Positions 23,391 to 34,483 of a DNA stretch of 64,000 nt are shown in pieces (the first letter of the stretch is position 1; the number at the start of each line of letters is the position of its first letter). This DNA is from Torreya grandis (lineage: Eukaryota; Streptophyta; Pinopsida; Cupressales; Taxaceae): NCBI GenBank assembly GCA_037957365.1, contig JARHVA010001739.1:868001-932000 (forward strand), given 5' to 3'. The position numbers and the translations under genes were made by a program. The notes beneath the pieces were generated by a model, which had not been told where the DNA came from, made no database searches, and saw nothing but the letters and a program-made list of their open reading frames with translations.

Positions 23391-24718
23391 TAAGTTATCT
23401 TGACGAGGTTTCAAAGTGGTGAAGATAAGGTAGAGATCGAGAGATAATATTTTTCTAGCCTTGATAGTAGCACATTGCTCCAATTTCTGCCATCTCATGT
23501 TGAAAAAATGACAAATTATAGAACAAAAAAGTTGTCAGGCAAATCTGTGAATCTAAAATCCCAACTTGGCATATCAAATCTAATCTTTTTTAGGGTCATT
23601 TTTTTATTTTTTATTTTCTGGAAAATATAGAATATCTAGAACCGATCCTATATTGTTTTATGAATTCTACTTAGAAAAATACAATTCAAAAAAAAAATCA
23701 ATTTGTTGGAACTTTTGGTGATTTTCTATATTTTTTTAAGTTTCTATTTTGCAGGACAAATAAGGAACAACATAAAAATGACTATTTTTATGACATTTTT
23801 TCCAAAATCATGGATAGAATATTATATCCCCAGATTCCTCTCATCGATATATTTTGGAAAATTATTCATTTTCTGAAAACGGAGCACTGAGGCACCTGTG
23901 GTGAAAGTTTGAAGGCAGAGGGCAATTTGGAAGTCTTCATTTGGTGCAGGGTTAATTTTCTAGGTGGAGCACCACCCAGATCTGCCACTTCTAGCAGAAG
24001 CACCACCTAGATCTATCACTTTTAGCAGAAGCACCAACATCACACCACTAGCAGTTTTTAGTCTTTATTCGCGTTATATGACCACTTATTGGGCATTTTT
24101 AGCCCCTAAGGGCTTGTCGTTCAACACTATGAGCCATCTTTGAAGATATTTTCTTTCGAGACTCAACTTTTGATCCATGAAACCTGGGAAGGTGATTTTT
24201 TTCACCTTGGCTATTTTTTTGATATATATGCAGTGGTAAGGCTATTTTTTACATTTTGATCACCCATATTTCCATAATCTCCAGTTTCTTGCCAATTTAG
24301 CTGATTAGTTCATGCTTCTTGGACTTTTAAGAGGCCATAATTTTTTATCGGTAACTTTGATTTGCATGCTATCTTTTTTAATTATGCATATTTTTATGTT
24401 ATCTTTACAAATAAAACATCTATTTTTTTATTCTATATCATAATGTACACTTCTCAGATGTATTTTTGGTTGAAACTGACGTCTAGATTCCTCGATTTTA
24501 CATTGCATTCCAAGACACATTTTTGACAGAGTCTGATGTCCTTTATCTATTTGTGTGAACTTGCATTTCATTATGTGTGTGAATTTTTAACTTCTAGTTT
24601 TGCACATTCTTTTTGCACTTAAAACACACTTGTACTTTCTTGTGATGCATAACTTGCATTTTATGATGTCTAGTTTTATACCTCATTTTGTCCTCCTTGA
24701 CACATAATTGCTTCACAG
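23391..24718 (+). other. Long untranslated leader of the Copia element, with a 31-bp repeat
   Basis: No reading frame is recognisable between the primer site and gag. Two 31-bp units, GCACCAC.. to ..AGCAGAA, stand in tandem at 23969-23999 and 24000-24030, and a third starts at 24031. An ancient insertion in the leader cannot be excluded. Confidence 0.55.
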
Positions 24719-26383
24719 TGACAACTACGCTGATTGAAAAATAAAAGTGAAAATATATTTAGAGTTTGAAGATATTTGGTCAGTTGTAGAAGGCACATGG
24801 GTTAGACATGCAATAAATATGGATCAATAGTAGAAATATGACAAAGCTAATAAAAAAGCTAAGTTAATAATCATGTTTGGAGTTTCGAATGAGGTACAAA
24901 CTCATATCAGAAGTGCTACAACTATAAAAGATGCTTGGGATAATCTTAAAATAGTAGATGAAGCAAAAAATCAAAATCAAATCTTGCATCTTCAGAGCTA
25001 ATTACACACTCTCAATCTCAAATTAGATGAAAAAGTAGAAGCATTCCTTAGAAGGGTTATAGCTTCACGAGCTTTGCTTCAATATTAGGGTGAATCGATG
25101 ACAGATGATTCTTTGGTCCCTATAGTCCTTAGAGCACTACCTCTCGCATACAAAATCTTTGTAACCACTTTGAATACCATAGGACAAAAACCAACCTTTG
25201 AAGTGTTGGTAAAATTGTTACAACAAGAGGAAAATTTGCATAATTCAGAGGACGCATATGATGAGCATGCATTCACATCGAATCAAAAGGGGAAGAAACC
25301 CATGAAAGATACAAAATAATCTCCAAAACAGAATAATCAACAAACCCAACAAGGGAACAAATCACGTTATTCTAGAGCACATCAAATTTATGGAAGACAG
25401 AGACATGACATAAACCATTATTGGTACAACACATTTTAAAAGGGCTCATCAAGCAAAAATCCCTCTTTAAAAAATTCACCACAAATAGAAAAGAAGTAAC
25501 CACAGTAATAAAACAGATGCAAACAAAAAAATTTCAAGTCTAAATAACATGAAAATGTTGCTAAAGAATATGATTATTCAAATGAGGAATATGGTTTGGA
25601 TACTCAGACACATGAGTCTACCAATCATCCAAGTGCAATTTAATATGTTGATTCAGGAGCAACTCAACACATGACATGGAGAAAAAAATGGTTTTATACA
25701 TTGGACAAAATTGAATCAAATGGTAATGTATCACTTGAAGATGATACCTCATATACAATACAAGGCAGTGGTGACATCAAACTCCAACTTTGAAACAAGA
25801 ATTACAATATTTCAAATGTTTTCTATGGTCCAAGACTTACAAAAAACAATATATCTATTAATTAGCTACTTGACCACACTGTCATCATTGAATTTGACCA
25901 CCAAAATGGTCATAAGTTTTTTCACATCAAAGATAAATCTAGGCACTTCAAAGTAATTTCCAAGGCTTCCAACATTGGCAAAATATTTCAACTTGATTTT
26001 TTTGAAAATGATCATCAAGCCCTTGTGGTCAAAGCTACAGAATTAAGAAATTTATGTCACAAAATATATGGTCACTTGAGTTATGGTTATTTGATTGAAT
26101 TGAGCAAACATGATATGGTTCATGGTCTTCCCAAACTCAAGCAATCTTATGATATATGTACCAGTTGCTTAGCAAGAAAACAAAAAAGAGATCCCTTTGG
26201 GAAGACTGAATATCAATCATTTGGTAAATTGGACTTGGTGCACACCGATCTATGCAGATGTTTCACTCCTAGTCTTAGAGGGTACAAATACTTTCAGCTT
26301 TTTGTTCATGATTATTCATAGAAAATGTGGGTATATTTATTGAAGACTAAGGGTCAATCTTGTCAAGTATTCAAAGAATTCAA

Positions 26384-26905
26384 TGTTAGGGAATTTTGGA
26401 TATCCAGACAAGAAATATTCATCTAAACAAATAAATTAATGCAGAATAAACATAGAAGAGGAAATATGCAAATAATAAAAGGAGAGATAAGATTTAATGT
26501 GGTTCACGTAATGTGGGCTACAACCACCATAAATAAGGAGTCCTTATTATCTAGTCTAACAAAAATTTGTCACTCTCATAGTATTGCCACTATTACAATA
26601 CAATTACCATTACAATCAACCACACCTCACATCTCTTAGGGTTTTTGTCATTTTTAGGGAAACAAAGAAAACCACTCTAACTATACCATTAGATCGGTGA
26701 CCTAATAATGAATGGCCCAAATTTCAAAATGCATAAATACATACAATATGTGGCTTTTTGGGGCGCTACCTCTGAAACACCACTGGGGTACGTGGCCCCT
26801 GGACTCCCCGTCGGGGCAGAGGGGGCATCCCCCCAAACCCAAGCCCCCCTTGCAACCCCCATCGCTATGAGTGTTAACCAATAAAATCAAGCTCTACAAC
26901 TAACA
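26384..26905. mobile_element. Solo LTR nested in the Copia integrase
   Basis: A 522-bp insertion begins TGTTAGGGAATTTT and ends CAACTAACA. It is bounded by identical 5-bp repeats TTCAA at 26379-26383 and 26906-26910. The integrase reading frame resumes on the far side. TG...CA ends with a 5-bp duplication and no internal region indicate a solo LTR left by LTR-LTR recombination. A 'tttaatgtggttcacgtaat' phrase inside is of a type common in plant Copia LTRs. Confidence 0.85.
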
Positions 26906-28167
26906 TTCAAGGCCACGATTGAAAATGAAACCGGTAAGAAAATCAAGACTCTCCGCTCAAATCATGGGGGGAATACACCAATAAATAATTCTTAGCCTAT
27001 CTCAATATGAATGGAATCAGTCAGCAATTGACAGCTCCATATTCACCTCAATAAAATGGAGTTGTAAAATCGCATAATAAAGTCTTTGTACAAATGTTTT
27101 GTAGCATGGTTGAGGATGCAAAATTGCCTAATACATATTGGGCATAAGCTTGTCACACTACAGTCTACTTGTTGAACAGGTCACCCACCAAAGCTCTTGA
27201 TGGAAACACACCACATGAAGCTTGGATAGGGAATAAACCAAAGGTTACTCACCTTTGAGTTTTTGGTCGCAAGACATACATGCATGTTCCTAAGAAGAAA
27301 AGGAAGAAGTTGGATAAGAAAATAAAATAATATGTTTTGTGGGATACAGTGCACAATCAAAGGCATACAGGATCCTTGATCCAAAAATAAATAAGGTACT
27401 AATAAATAGAGATGTAGTGTTTGATGAAAAGAGTGGAATCAATCCACCTTCTACATAGGCAAATGATATAAGCAAAAATCCTATAATCTTTTAAGAAATT
27501 GATAGTGAATGTGAAAAGGAAGACAATCAAAAAGGACCTCTAGCACCAGAACCTACAACTTAGCGTATGCCCGAGTGGTATACAAGTACTATATGAGATG
27601 CTAACTTGAATGGAGTGCCGGATACAACCATTTCAAGACCAAGGACTCAAAGCATGGATTGATAAGAGGTTAATATGGCCCTTATGAGTATTACTCAATA
27701 AACTTATGAGCCCTCAATAGTAACAAAAGCCCTAAATCAAAACCTTGGAAAGATGGCATGGATGCAGAATATCAGTCACTGATGAAGAATAACACTGGAC
27801 AGCTTGTTGATCTTCCACCAGAGAAGAAACCTATTAGGTGCAAATGGGTCTTTAAGACCAATTAAAAAGTAAATGGAAGTATTGATAAGTACAAGGCAAG
27901 GCTTGTTGCAAAAGGGTATGCTCAAAAATAAAGCATTGACTATGAGAATATTTTTGCTCCCATAGCTAAGATAAAGACTATCAAAATGGTTTTTGCTATG
28001 GTTGCACACTTTGGATGGAAAGTCCATCAAATGGATGTAAAAATTGGCTTTCTCAATGGAAATTTGCAAGAGAAAGTCTACATGATTCAACCTAAAGGAT
28101 TTATGGTACCTAATTAAGAATATAAGATGAGGAGTCATATGATCCTAACCTTTACCTCAAACAACAT

Positions 28168-28224
28168 GGGGAGGGGCGCGGGGAGGCGAGGGGCAGGGGC
28201 GGGTGCGGGTTGCGATGGGGGAGG
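28168..28224 (+). other. G-rich island (possible G-quadruplex) inside Copia RT
   Basis: About 57 bp with eight or more G runs of three to five (GGGGAGGGGCGCGGGGAGGC, continuing) stand in otherwise AT-rich sequence. It lies between codons of the RT that should be followed by the YVDD strand. It satisfies the usual four-run pattern for a G-quadruplex several times over. Confidence 0.8.
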
Positions 28225-29206
28225 TTGATATGCTATTTATTTATGTAGACGATCTAGTCATCACTGATAGCATAGTGAAGATGATCGATACAACTAAGAA
28301 TGATCTCAAGTAATCATTCAACATGACAGATCTTGGGCTACTACACTATTATCTTGGTTTGGAGGTATGGCAAAAGGACCATCACATTTTTGTTTCACAG
28401 ATGAAGTATACCAAGACATTGCTTGAGAAATTCAAGATGATGGACTGAAAGCCTATTAAAACACCTATGAAGACAAGACACCATTTGTCTCATATAGATC
28501 CATCACCAGAATTAAATGCAACTCTCTATCGGTAGTTGATTGGGAGTCTCATTTACTTGACATATACTAGGCTAGATATTAGCTATGCTATCAGTTATCT
28601 TTCTCTATTCTTGTAGGAACCAAAGATAACACATTAAAAAGAATCAAAACAAGTATTGAGGTAAATCAAAGGTACAATAGAGTATGGCTTAGAGTACAAG
28701 AAGAATGATAAGTTTTTCTTGATAGGATACATAGATGTAAATCCTGTAGCTTTTAGTGATGACAAGAAATCCACTTCTAGACTTGTGTTATTTTTAGGAT
28801 ATGGTCCATTTTCATGGGGAAGTAAGAATAATAACTATGTTTCTAGATCTTCCATAGAGGCATAATATCATGCTATAGTAGGAGCTATCTTCAAAGTGAT
28901 ATGGATATGTCGCATTCCTTTAGGACTTGGTGTTCCATAGACTCAACCTATAGTTATGTATTGTGACAATTAGTGTGTTATACATCTTGTTCGCAATCCC
29001 ATGTTTCATGAGATAACCAAGCACATAGAGGTTCAAACTCATTTCATATATGAACATGTTCAATAACACAACATACAATTCCAGTATTTCCCCACTCAGG
29101 ATCAATGTGTAGATGTCTTCAGAAATTCACTTGCACGTGATAAGTTTGAGGCATTTATAAAATTTCTCTCTTCTTCTCTTCAGGTTATGATCAATTAAGA
29201 GGGGAA

Positions 29207-29434
29207 TGTTAGAATAATTAATTTATCATACCATATATGTAATAAATGTCACATGGTGTAGTTACACCTTTGATTGACATGTAGCATAGGTTAGCTATGT
29301 GTGTTATTTCCTATGTGTGATTAGTTACATTATGAGACTTTCCCTACATATTAGGAGATTTAATATCACGTGTTGATGTATAAATAAACACCTCTTGTAT
29401 TTCTCTTGTTGATGCAATTACTTTCTGTCTTTCA
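29207..29434 (+). mobile_element. 3' LTR of the Copia element at 23147
   Basis: It follows the purine tract at 29197-29206, begins TGTTAGAATAATTAA and ends GTCTTTCA, then the host integrase frame resumes. Confidence 0.85.
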
Positions 29435-30045
29435 AATTATGCACCATAAGACCACACTATACCACCCTCAAGCCAATGGCACAATTGAAGCGTTCAACAA
29501 GGTCCTAGGTACTACACTAACCAAGATTTACAATATCAGTCACATTGATTAGGATGATCAGGTTTTAAAAGTCTTATGGGCTTATTATAGCACATACAAA
29601 AGGTTACACAAGAGTACTCCTTTTAACCTTGTCTTTGGTTATGAAACAATTTTACTGATGGAGTTCATTGTGCCTTCCCTATGTATTATGTGCATGGGTA
29701 GACTCGATGAAGAATAATCCCTCAAATATTTCCTAGATACTTTACTTTGGTTAGATGAAACGTGCATTCTCTCACATTGAGTTCAAGGGGTTGAAAAATA
29801 AAAACACAAAGCCTAGCATGATCGACACATTAAAAACAAATTTTTTCATTCTGATATGGATATCTTGATCTATGATTCAAAATTTGTGTGCCATCCAAGT
29901 AAACTATGGATCCATTAGAATGGTCCGTTTATCATTCATGATATTCATTTAATAGGCACCTATAAATTGATAAGATTAGATTCCCAATTCCTACCAAGCC
30001 ATTTCAATGGTAGTCAACTCTGGCCCTGCCATTCTATGTAATTAT
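29435..30045 (+). pseudogene. Ty3/gypsy integrase, second part
   Basis: It resumes with TLYHPQANGTIEAFNKVLG, which includes the catalytic Glu. It continues through LWAYYSTYKR-HKSTPFNLVFGYE and HDRHIKN to the C-terminal YDSKFVCHPSKL and NGSQL, which fits the usual integrase end. A few stops are present. It completes the frame interrupted at 23146. Confidence 0.8.
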
Positions 30046-31335
30046 TCAATTTAATGAATAAGAAATATGCCACTAGGTTAGCTTAGGATGTTGTTTCATT
30101 TTAAAATAAGCATGGCATTAGTTACACGCCTTTTGTAATTTATTTTTACCACTTTTTGATATTCTTTGGTATTTATCACTTTATTTCTCTTTCTTTATTG
30201 ACATGAATTTCACTAAGCTATGGCGTGGAGGACCACACACAAATTTTAATATGGGGTAGGTTTTGAGGGTGGATAAACTACTCAAGCTAAAAGTGTGCAA
30301 GAGATGCATAAAATAAGTGTGCAAGAGGAGGCACATAAGATGGGGTGTGTAACCCAAAAATACATAATGAAGATGACAAAGGAAATATTATTATAAAAAT
30401 GGGTTAAAATAGAAAAGATAGTTTCCCATGATTAAAATGGGCAATTTAAATTATTACATCTAGCAAGCACTATAGGAAAGGTACAATAACGCGTGAAGGA
30501 TGGGACATGCATTTATTAATGACAGATTGGTATAAATGGCAAGCATGCCAAATGGACACCAAGGCATGCCATTTAAAACATTAAATGGTGGAAGTGATGG
30601 ATGGCATCATGGAGAATAGTTAAGATAAAAATTTAGGATAGCCTATAAAAGATCGAGAGGTTTCTCATTTTCATTTTTAATATTGAAAAATTGAAAATAA
30701 ACAAGCAAAAATGAGCAGCGAAGAAGGCAGCTACACAGTGCTCTCATTTAAAAAATCAAAGTAGAGATTAAAGTGATGTGCATTTAAGAAAAGAGGAGTG
30801 GAAATGCATCCACACAAGCAAGATAAATAGAATTTGTAGGTTTCAAGTGTGAAGTCCACCATTAGAAGAGGTTGAAGCAGGAAGTTAAAGTATTTTGGGT
30901 CTATAAAAATGATACAAAACATCTTTGTTTGGAAGAATTGGTTGGCCTTATGTTAACCTTCAAGAACCTAGTAGGCGATGCATCCAAATCAAAAAGGCAA
31001 GAAATCCACTTCGTGTTATTCCTGAAGAAGAAGACCACGAGGGAATAGAAGAAGGAAGTCATGTTTTTATTAAGGGAGAAGGTTATGGTGTAAGAAGAGT
31101 GCAAGGCAAGGACTTAGCGGGGCTGAGGGAAGGGACCCTTGTTAGACAAACACCAGAAATGGTGCATGTGAGAAAGAAGGTTATTGTAACACCACTGCCC
31201 TCTCTTATTTTGATTGAGTAAATGTAATACATAGAGACAATTTTACATGTGGATGATTGGGAATCTAAGGCTTCCACCTAGTAGGTCCTCAATTACAATC
31301 ATCACCAGACTAGAAATGAAGGCAACTTACAATGG
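30046..31335 (+). other. LTR-like, TATA-containing stretch downstream of integrase
   Basis: The sequence follows the integrase end and contains a purine-rich 'aatatggggtagg' near 30250 and a strong TATA motif CCTATAAAA (30642-30650). It could be the 3' LTR of the Ty3 relic or the 5' LTR of the following element; no partner repeat was found. A 98-codon frame at 30925-31221 has no ATG start and is broken by a stop in block C, so I do not call it a gene. Block C repeats this stretch from 62751 to the window end. Confidence 0.45.
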
Positions 31336-31339
31336 GACT

Positions 31340-32120
31340 ACTAGGTGAAGCACCAAAACACCATGAATGAGATCACTTATGATCTCATAGTTTATAACTT
31401 ACTAGAGGATGTGGTTGTGCTCCAAATCTTCCAACTACCATATTTTGGGAAACCTTAGGGGGCATTTCATTTTCTAATTTTGAACATTCGTGAAGATTAC
31501 CTCTACTTTGTTGGGTGCAGAATGAGGATTACCCATGAATACATCAGTAAAGTAACTGGGTTACTATGTTCTAGATCTAATGTTAGTGAACTATTGAGGA
31601 TCAAAAAGTGATTGATAGAATGAAGATGGTGTTGAAATATATAAATAAAGGGCACACTGTGTATATCATGGGTATTTCTGATCTCATGATCCAATTAGCT
31701 ATACACTTGGCCATGACCAAGTTAAGGGGAGTAAATAGGTGGAAGGAGATGGATATGGCCCACTTTTATGTTTCCAACCAAATTAACAATGGGATAAAGT
31801 ACAATTACTCCATTTAGTTTACTAATAAAATTGAACAAGATGCAGAGAAGGTGCATTGTTTACCCAACTACAAGTTTGCTTGGGAGGAAATTTTGTTATT
31901 GTTGGTATTTTATGAGATTGGCATCCTAGATTATTTCGATAAGGAAATGAAGTGGGTTTACCCAACATTGCATAAGTCCCCTGTCGAAAGGTTCAAATAA
32001 TTCACATGCCCAAACACCATCACACCCTCTTACAAAGCAAACATGAAGGGTTGGTTTGATGTCATGAAGGAGGCATTTGGGAATGAATGGCATGCACCAA
32101 AGGAGTTTCTTATGTATAAT
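31340..32120 (+). pseudogene. Decayed extra ORF of a retroelement
   Basis: Reading with frame changes, the plus strand gives a long coherent protein: YEITYDLIVYNLLEDV, then RITHEYISKVTGLLCS, KYINKGHTVYIMGISDL, RGVNRWKEMDMAHFYVSNQI, LLVFYEIGILDYFDKEMKWVYP, and KANMKGWFDVMKEAFGNEWH. No catalytic motif is seen. It resembles the additional ORF placed before gag in some large Ty3 elements and plant transposon-associated proteins; that link is inference. The last third is also present in block B at 52936-53180. Confidence 0.5.
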
Positions 32121-33825
32121 ATTATTTGTACATTATTTTCTAAAATAATTTTTAAATTATGATATTATATATAAAATAATATAGAATATATAAACACTAA
32201 TTTTTTTATTTTTTTTCACATTAAAATTGTGTTGATTCATTTTGTAAAATTGAAAGGTAAGTTTAAAATAGGTCAACCTAATAAACGATGGAACTAAAGA
32301 TATGTAGTCGCATGGATCATAAGCTGTTAAAATTAATATAAAATTTTAAGAAAATCAAGAGAAAAAACAAATAAAAAATTTGATACTATGATCCAAATCA
32401 TAACGAAAATCATACTTACTATCGTAGTTGTTGAATGGATAATGTAGACACTTTACTATTGTTATAAACATTCAACCCCACAAGTTTCGATTCTTGCTTG
32501 AGCCACTGGACACGTGGTAGGTTTTTCTCAATATTTTTAATGAACTCTAATTGAAGTTTATGTACTTCCTTATCATTGAAGATAAACACCAGCAACAAAT
32601 CAACAAAACAAGGAAATAATCAGCTCACACGTTACAAAATTGTGTCAACACCGGTTTAGTAAGCAATTAAAATCGTTTTACTTTTAAGATGCACCCACTA
32701 CGTTCCCATTAGTCTGGAAGGGTGACTAATAGCTTTCATTTCATTGTGCTTTAACTTTCTATTATCCCTTTCCTGTCAGGAAATCAAAATGTCCTATTTT
32801 GTGGGCTAGAAAATATGTAGGGACTTTGTAAAGATAAGGTCCCCCAAAAAAATTAACCGATCAAATATAATAATGTTATTTGTTAAATGATAAATGGCTC
32901 AAAGCTTATTATGTTATTTCTGTCCTCACTTGTTTCAAGGGGCTGGCTGCATCCGCCATTTTTACAACAGCTCATAGTCATGATGGTTATATTGTCAGTA
33001 ATCGCCAGCTGTGCGGTGGTTGGGCAGTTTTACTGTGTAAGAACCGATTTATTGTGCCTTTTTCGCGAGAGGCTAATTTTTTAAAATAGGAATGATACTT
33101 TTTTTTATTACACTGGCATTGCAAAAATGCTAAGGTCTTGTTTGTACAACGCTTTAATGGACTGGAAATGAATCTGATCAGAAAAACCTTCTATGTTAGG
33201 ATTTTTGCAGTACATGCAGCTTATGATTTAAAGCACCCTGTCATTTTATAGAAGGTTTCTTGTTGCCTCAGGTTAGGGATTTTTCTAAAGTTCTGATTAA
33301 TCTCAATGTTCTCTGTGATCCAAAACATCACCCTATAGCAAAAATTGCCCTGGATCATTTATATGGTTCATTTGGAGGTAGTAAAAATGTCTTATCATTT
33401 TTTGGATCTATGTATTTTTAAAATTTTCAATACTCTTTTTTAATCAGAATAAAATGTCAGCTGGTCCAAAGACAGGTCTATCAACAACAAGCTGTGTAGC
33501 ATGCACTAATTCTTAACATGCAAGATTTTTCTATTTTCTGCTTAATACGTAGAGAGAGAGAGAGGGGGGTTGTGTGCATGGAGAGAAGCCATTATGAGCC
33601 ACATGCAATGTATGTATAAAGGGAAAATTTTAGATGTCACATTGTCAAGGCATCGAAGGCATGATATATCATTTATTTTGCGAGGTTGGCATACTTGTTT
33701 GTCTGATGTCTACATTGAAACATATTTTTTTAATGATTATTTGCGAGCCTTATTGATATATCACATTAAGCATTTTCTATGCAAAACATATATTTAGCTG
33801 TGGGGAATGAACTTATTAACTCCAT
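32121..33825. other. AT-rich sequence with one possible orphan exon
   Basis: Most of it shows no coding signal. A 106-bp segment at 33272-33377 has a good acceptor (pyrimidine-rich ..CCTCAG), a GT donor (GTAGTA) and an open frame VRDFSKVLINLNVLCDPKHH. Block B has it at 54330-54435 with two amino-acid changes. The parent gene is not recognised. A short (AG)n run lies at 33551-33564, with a different G/C-rich extension in B near 54610-54634. Confidence 0.3.
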
Positions 33826-34398
33826 TGTTGATTTTTGTAGCTCGAAAGGTGGAATGTGGAATTGTTTTAAAACAACTCAAGATTAGATATGCTTTAAAAC
33901 AATTCGAGTTGGATTTTCAGCAACAATAGTTTCTAGAATGTTTATGAGTTTGTAAAGATGAGATAAATCCTAGTGTGATTTTATGTGTAAAAATAGAAAA
34001 GCCAAAGAAAGCAAGGAAAGCTTCTTTTTCTTGCATGCGAAGGAAAGCTTTTTTTTCTTGCATGCTAAGAAAAGCTTCTTTTTCTTGCACGCTAAGTAAA
34101 GCAGCTAGGCTCTCTATAAAAGTAAGATTACTGTAGCAAACTCATACATTGTATTTTTGCAAAAGAAAAGTTTGTTGTTAGGCTGAATAGAATATCCAAC
34201 ATTTGCAGGTTTTTCCCCGCATTGGGGTTTCCTGGGTATATCTGTGTTATTGTTTTTTTTTTGTATTGGCTTATTGTTATTTTTGCTTCCGCTGTTATTA
34301 GTTGTTAATTAACCCAATTGTATTAATCGTTATAAATCAGATTTATGTCTATGAATTTATTGTGGAATTAATCTGTTGCTGGGTTACAAAAATTAACA
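33826..34398 (+). mobile_element. 5' LTR of the young Copia element
   Basis: Near 34010-34095 it has three units of a 27-bp repeat (GAAAGCTTCTTTTTCTTGCA plus TGCTAAG), where the 3' LTR has two. A CTCTATAAAA promoter motif follows at about 34111-34120. Confidence 0.93.
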
Positions 34399-34483
34399 TG
34401 GTATCAGAGCTCTAAACTCTGAATACGAAGACAAAATTTGTAACGTAGATTACAGAAAAAAAATCCTCAGTTCTTTTGTGGCT

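Larger units (their letters stand above)
24719..29195 (+). pseudogene. Copia gag-pol relic
   Basis: Domains in order: gag (NYAD.KIKVKIYLEFEDIW, 24720-25330); protease with YVDSGATQH (about 25644-25675); integrase zinc finger (CHKIYGHLSYG...CTSCLARKQ, 26050-26200) and core (HTDLCRCFTPSLRGYKYF); after a nested solo LTR, more core (IKTLRSNHGG...SPQ-NGVVK, 26940-27100); RT (CKWVFKTN, HQMDVK.GFLNG, QPKGFM, then YVDD at 28242-28253); RNase H (SSIEA-YHA, near 28850) to about 29195. Numerous stops break the frame. Between QPKGFMVP and the YVDD strand about 50 codons are missing and a G-rich run is present instead. Confidence 0.85.
23147..29434 (+). mobile_element. Ty1/Copia element with nested solo LTR
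   Basis: LTRs of 231 and 228 bp (23147-23377 and 29207-29434) have TG...CA ends and flank a decayed gag-protease-integrase-RT-RNase H polyprotein. An initiator-Met-type primer site follows the left LTR (TTGATATCAGAG, 23379-23390) and a purine tract AAGAGGGGAA precedes the right LTR. Flanks are GATTA (23142-23146) and AATTA (29435-29439), a 5-bp target duplication with one change. The integrase frame of the host Ty3 relic is cleanly split. The LTRs differ at roughly 10% of sites by eye, so it is old. The 1.3-kb leader before gag is unusually long. Confidence 0.85.

Noticed and set aside
30925..31221. 98-codon frame in the LTR-like stretch
   Set aside because: No ATG start, and block C has an internal stop at the equivalent position.
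32880..33089. Overlapping 65-69 codon frames, possible small secreted peptide
   Set aside because: Block B has a 2-bp loss near the 3' end and a changed start; the overlapping frames and differences show no coding constraint.
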